NCBI GenBank assembly: GCA_013202535.1
Contig: JABMRP010000685.1
Coordinates: forward strand, 1-7,981
Source of the DNA: Planctomycetota bacterium
GTDB lineage: Bacteria; Planctomycetota; Planctomycetia; Pirellulales; Thermoguttaceae
Length of the DNA: 7,981 nucleotides
Direction: 5' to 3'
A model generated the notes under the pieces. The model was not told the DNA's origin. It searched no databases and worked only from the letters and a program-made list of their open reading frames with translations. The stretch's first letter is position 1, and each line of letters opens with the position of its first letter. The translations under genes and the position numbers were made by a program. Positions 5,393 through 7,981 of the stretch are shown piece by piece.

Positions 5393-7981
5393 CTACGTCA
5401 TCATCCTTACTTCCAACGCTTGCCCCGCCGCCAACACGATCGGCCCGGCCAACGTGATCTCGACGCGACGCTCCTCTTGCTTCGCCTCGGCCACGACGGG
5501 ACGTCTCTTGGGGACCGCGCCGTCGGTCCGCTGGAGTTCGACGAGGGCCGAGCGAAGTTTGGTGTCGGCGGGTAGTTCAAAGGTCAATGTCTTCACTTGC
5601 ACCGCACCCCACTTCACCTCGATCCGGTTGGTTTGCACGGTCTCCGTTCGCTGTTGTGCGATGGTGCCCCAACCGGCCGCGGCGGTGAAGGCGGCGCGGA
5701 ATGCTTCGGGTGTGATCCGCGGAGCGAAACCGAGATACCCCCTCGGCCCATGATACTCCCAACCACATAGCCCGAGAAATACGCCGTGGCTGGCCATGCC
5801 TCGGGCGTAGTGGTCGCCGCATTCGATTTCGTTCCACGGGTTGTGTTTCGACGGATGATACCGCCCGTGTACTCCGCGGCAGATGGCCAGGGCCTCGGTC
5901 ACCATGCCGTCCCAAGCCATGTTGCCGGCCACCTGGTATTCGATGCCCGTCCACACTTCGTTCTTGTAACGCACGCCCCCCGGCAAATGCGGGCTCTTGG
6001 GCCAGGTACACGTAAACAGGCCCGCCTCGCCGGGCGAAGCGAACCAGCGTTCCGGTTTGTGGACTTCATTCTGCGGGCCGATATCGGGTGCCCAATTGTA
6101 TTTCCAGATCGACTCCAGCGTGGTATCGATCTGCTGCTTGGGGTAGACGTATCCCAGACCCACTTGATGAGCCCAACCTTGACCGAAGAGTTGATCGGCC
6201 AGACAGCCGTCGCCGTGCTGGTGTTGGGGATATTTTTCGAGGTCGACGATCTGGACGAAGTACTCGCCGTCGAACAGCCGCTCGACGCTCAGTTTGCGAC
6301 CGGTCTCGAAGATCTCGCGGCACTCGGTGGCAAACGCTTCCTCGCCCAACTCCCGGGCCATCTCCTCGCCGGCTCGCAGGGCGGCCAGATAGAGCGAGCC
6401 GATCATCGGGTTGGGGCCGAAGAAATTGATGTCGTACGTATTGTGCTGCGAACCCTCGATCAGGCCGTCGGCGTTACCGTCTTCGGCCACGAGAAACTCC
6501 AGGCTCTTGCGGATTCGCGGCCAGTTCTCCTTCAAGAATCCGTTGTCGGTCGACATCTGGTGTTCGCGCAGCGCCTTGAGCACCGTGCCGCCCTGGCTAT
6601 CGCCGGCCCAGATCCCCCAGCCCTCGCCGCGGAACCGGACCGCGCCGGTCTCTTCGGTGAAGCCCGACTCGGGGTTGAAGTCCTGCATCTCGCGTACCGA
6701 TCGCTCCAAACGAGGAAACAGCCGGGCCATCGAATGCTCGTAGTTCCACACGTGGGCGCACGTACCGTGGCAACAACCGACCCCTTCCCAAGCCCAAAAC
6801 CGACCGTTGGCCCACCACTGACAAGTCGACGTGGCCAATGTCGAGACGGTCGAGAAAAGCCGGTCCAACAGCCAGTGGGGCAGCGTCGAGTCGTACCACG
6901 TGGCGTGCCACCGCCGCGTATCGTCGGCGAGCCGATCGAACTGCTCGGCGATAAACTGGGCCACTGCTCGGGCGGAGTCAAACCGCGTCGCGTAGAAGTT
7001 GCCCCGTTCGGGTCGGTTCGGAAAACACCAAGCCACCACGAACGTCACCCGGGCCTCCTCGCCGGGCGAAAGCGACAGACGCTGGCCCAACGCTCCGCAC
7101 AGTTTCGTGCCGAAAGGTCGCTCCGCGGTATCCGCATCGGACGTTTCGCCGAGGGCTTGGAACAACGCTTCCCCTTGCGCGTCCTCGGGAAGCGCGGCCC
7201 GGGCGACCACCGACGGGCCGGAGTGCAACAGAGCGAGACCCATCGTGCCGAAGTCGGGTTGCTTTTCCAACACACCGGGAGGCAGAGACATCGGTGTGTC
7301 GCGCAACTCGATCTGGTCGATGTTGATGTGCCCCCAGGGACCCGACTCGCGGTCGACGATCTCGATCCGCGCCTTGCGACCGGCGAACTCGCGAACGTCC
7401 CAGTTGTGTGCCAGGAGTTTCTCTTCCTTCTTGCCGATGGCCGTGCGTACAACCTTGTCGTCGATCAGCAGATTGATACACGTCTTGTCCTTGTGGTCGC
7501 CGCCGCCGATTAAGAAACTGAGAAACGCCCGATCGATCTCCAACTCCGGCGAGACGAGCTTGCCGTGCATCTGGTCGTCGCCGCCGAGATACGTGTTGAC
7601 GAGTCCACGGCCGGCGAATCCGCTGACGTCTTGTTGGCGGTCCAACGTGCCGCGGGCGGGGGCCTTGCCGAACGCCTCGCCTTCGACGGTCCAATCGCCG
7701 TAATCCTCGCCCTCGAAATCGGCCAGCGGGCGTGACGGCCGCACGTTCTCGGGCGGCTCGACGGCTCGCGCCGATCCGTACACGATGGTCAGCCCTTCCT
7801 CCGACACAACACGGTTCACGCGCTCGCCGTACATCCCCTGGCCGCTGGTGGAGGCAACGGCGTTCTCCAGCCAGCCGGCCAAGACCACGTCGACCTTCTG
7901 CCGGCTCGTGTTCTTCACCGCGAATTGCATCACCACCGCCGGCAGTGCCGAGTCGGGCGCACTGAGCGGAACAAACGGCGA
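5393..7981 (-). CDS. GH116-family glycosidase (GBA2/DUF608 type) with inserted lectin-like module; 5' end off the right edge
   Basis: 862 residues are visible. The frame is open to the window edge, where it reads SPFVPLSAPDSALPAVVMQF, so the GTG and ATG codons near 7936-7930 are internal and the true start lies outside. Numbering from the edge: residues 1-86 and about 229-345 form the GH116 N-terminal beta domain (VKNTSRQKVDVVLAGWLENA), split by a module at about 87-228. The (alpha/alpha)6 catalytic domain runs from about 350 to 775, with RFWAWEGVGCCHGTCAHVWN, DSQGGT, QHNTYDINFFGPN, VWTGIEYQVAGNMAWDG and NEIECGDHYARGM. By family comparison the nucleophile should be E399 (AWEG; codon 6785-6787) and the acid/base D517 (NTYD; codon 6431-6433). 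A beta-rich tail of about 70 residues follows. GH116 enzymes are retaining beta-glycosidases (glucosidase, xylosidase, glucosylceramidase); which sugar is cut here is unknown. The signal peptide, if any, is off the window. The GH172 gene follows after 23 nt. Confidence 0.92.
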   Translation of the reverse strand, partial: SPFVPLSAPDSALPAVVMQFAVKNTSRQKVDVVLAGWLENAVASTSGQGMYGERVNRVVSEEGLTIVYGSARAVEPPENVRPSRPLADFEGEDYGDWTVEGEAFGKAPARGTLDRQQDVSGFAGRGLVNTYLGGDDQMHGKLVSPELEIDRAFLSFLIGGGDHKDKTCINLLIDDKVVRTAIGKKEEKLLAHNWDVREFAGRKARIEIVDRESGPWGHINIDQIELRDTPMSLPPGVLEKQPDFGTMGLALLHSGPSVVARAALPEDAQGEALFQALGETSDADTAERPFGTKLCGALGQRLSLSPGEEARVTFVVAWCFPNRPERGNFYATRFDSARAVAQFIAEQFDRLADDTRRWHATWYDSTLPHWLLDRLFSTVSTLATSTCQWWANGRFWAWEGVGCCHGTCAHVWNYEHSMARLFPRLERSVREMQDFNPESGFTEETGAVRFRGEGWGIWAGDSQGGTVLKALREHQMSTDNGFLKENWPRIRKSLEFLVAEDGNADGLIEGSQHNTYDINFFGPNPMIGSLYLAALRAGEEMARELGEEAFATECREIFETGRKLSVERLFDGEYFVQIVDLEKYPQHQHGDGCLADQLFGQGWAHQVGLGYVYPKQQIDTTLESIWKYNWAPDIGPQNEVHKPERWFASPGEAGLFTCTWPKSPHLPGGVRYKNEVWTGIEYQVAGNMAWDGMVTEALAICRGVHGRYHPSKHNPWNEIECGDHYARGMASHGVFLGLCGWEYHGPRGYLGFAPRITPEAFRAAFTAAAGWGTIAQQRTETVQTNRIEVKWGAVQVKTLTFELPADTKLRSALVELQRTDGAVPKRRPVVAEAKQEERRVEITLAGPIVLAAGQALEVRMMT
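7298..7723 (-). other. Lectin-like module inserted in the GH116 N-terminal domain
   Basis: This segment encodes residues about 87-228 of the visible GH116 protein, from ADFEGEDYGDWTVEGEAFG to WGHINIDQIELRD. Its pattern includes an opening FEG..Y.DW, GFAGRGLVNTYLGGDD, a SPE.EI strand, FLIGGGDHKDKTCINLLIDD and VVRTAIG. It resembles a beta-sandwich module that, to my knowledge, accompanies GH32-type levanases and other planctomycete glycosidases. A carbohydrate-binding role is plausible but inferred. The flanking sequence on both sides reads as GH116 N-terminal domain, so the module seems inserted into a surface loop and not simply appended. Confidence 0.65.

Noticed and set aside
5786..7513. 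A 575-codon open frame on the plus strand
   Set aside because: It lies wholly antisense to the GH116 catalytic and N-terminal regions and shows no domain or signal sequence.
7930..7936. GTG/ATG codons near 7936-7930 as the start of the GH116 gene
   Set aside because: The same frame continues to the window edge with family-like sequence (SPFVPL and onward), so these codons are internal and the gene is truncated by the window.
1..7981. CRISPR arrays, insertion sequences, tRNA or rRNA genes, phage or toxin-antitoxin modules
   Set aside because: Reading both strands showed no regularly spaced repeats, terminal inverted repeats with a transposase, structural RNA genes or related protein motifs. 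Nearly all of the window is taken up by the five genes.

Overview
This window is densely coding, GC-rich bacterial DNA. All five protein genes lie on the minus strand, so the region reads right to left. The gene content suggests a planctomycete, probably of the Pirellulales type: a DUF58 protein followed by a large BatA/VWA membrane protein with a long C-terminal region, next to secreted glycosidases of the DUF2961 (GH172) and GH116 families. This assignment is an inference from gene content; no marker gene is present.

Layout in transcription order. (1) 7981-5393: a GH116-type glycosidase whose 5' end lies beyond the right edge. A lectin-like module of about 140 residues is inserted into its N-terminal domain. 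(2) 5369-3342: an exported DUF2961/GH172 glycosidase with a signal peptide, an apparently duplicated jelly-roll unit, the expected pair of catalytic glutamates and a C-terminal beta-sandwich extension. (3) 3326-2442: a DUF58 protein with a complete VWA-like MIDAS. (4) 2442-460: a membrane-anchored BatA/VWA protein with a complete MIDAS. (5) 362-1: the N-terminal part of a class I SAM-dependent methyltransferase that runs off the left edge.

The gaps between genes 1 to 4 are 23 nt, 15 nt and a 1-nt overlap (TGATG), with no room for a conventional promoter, so these four genes look like one transcription unit. The only larger gap is the 97 nt between the BatA/VWA gene and the methyltransferase. 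It contains an 8-bp inverted repeat.

The two glycosidases probably act together on an extracellular or periplasmic glycan. The DUF58-BatA pair normally sits behind a MoxR AAA+ ATPase, but here the position directly upstream of DUF58 is held by the GH172 gene. This joining of a glycan-degradation unit to a MoxR-less VWA pair is the most unusual feature of the window. I see no CRISPR array, insertion sequence, tRNA, rRNA, phage gene or recognised defence system.
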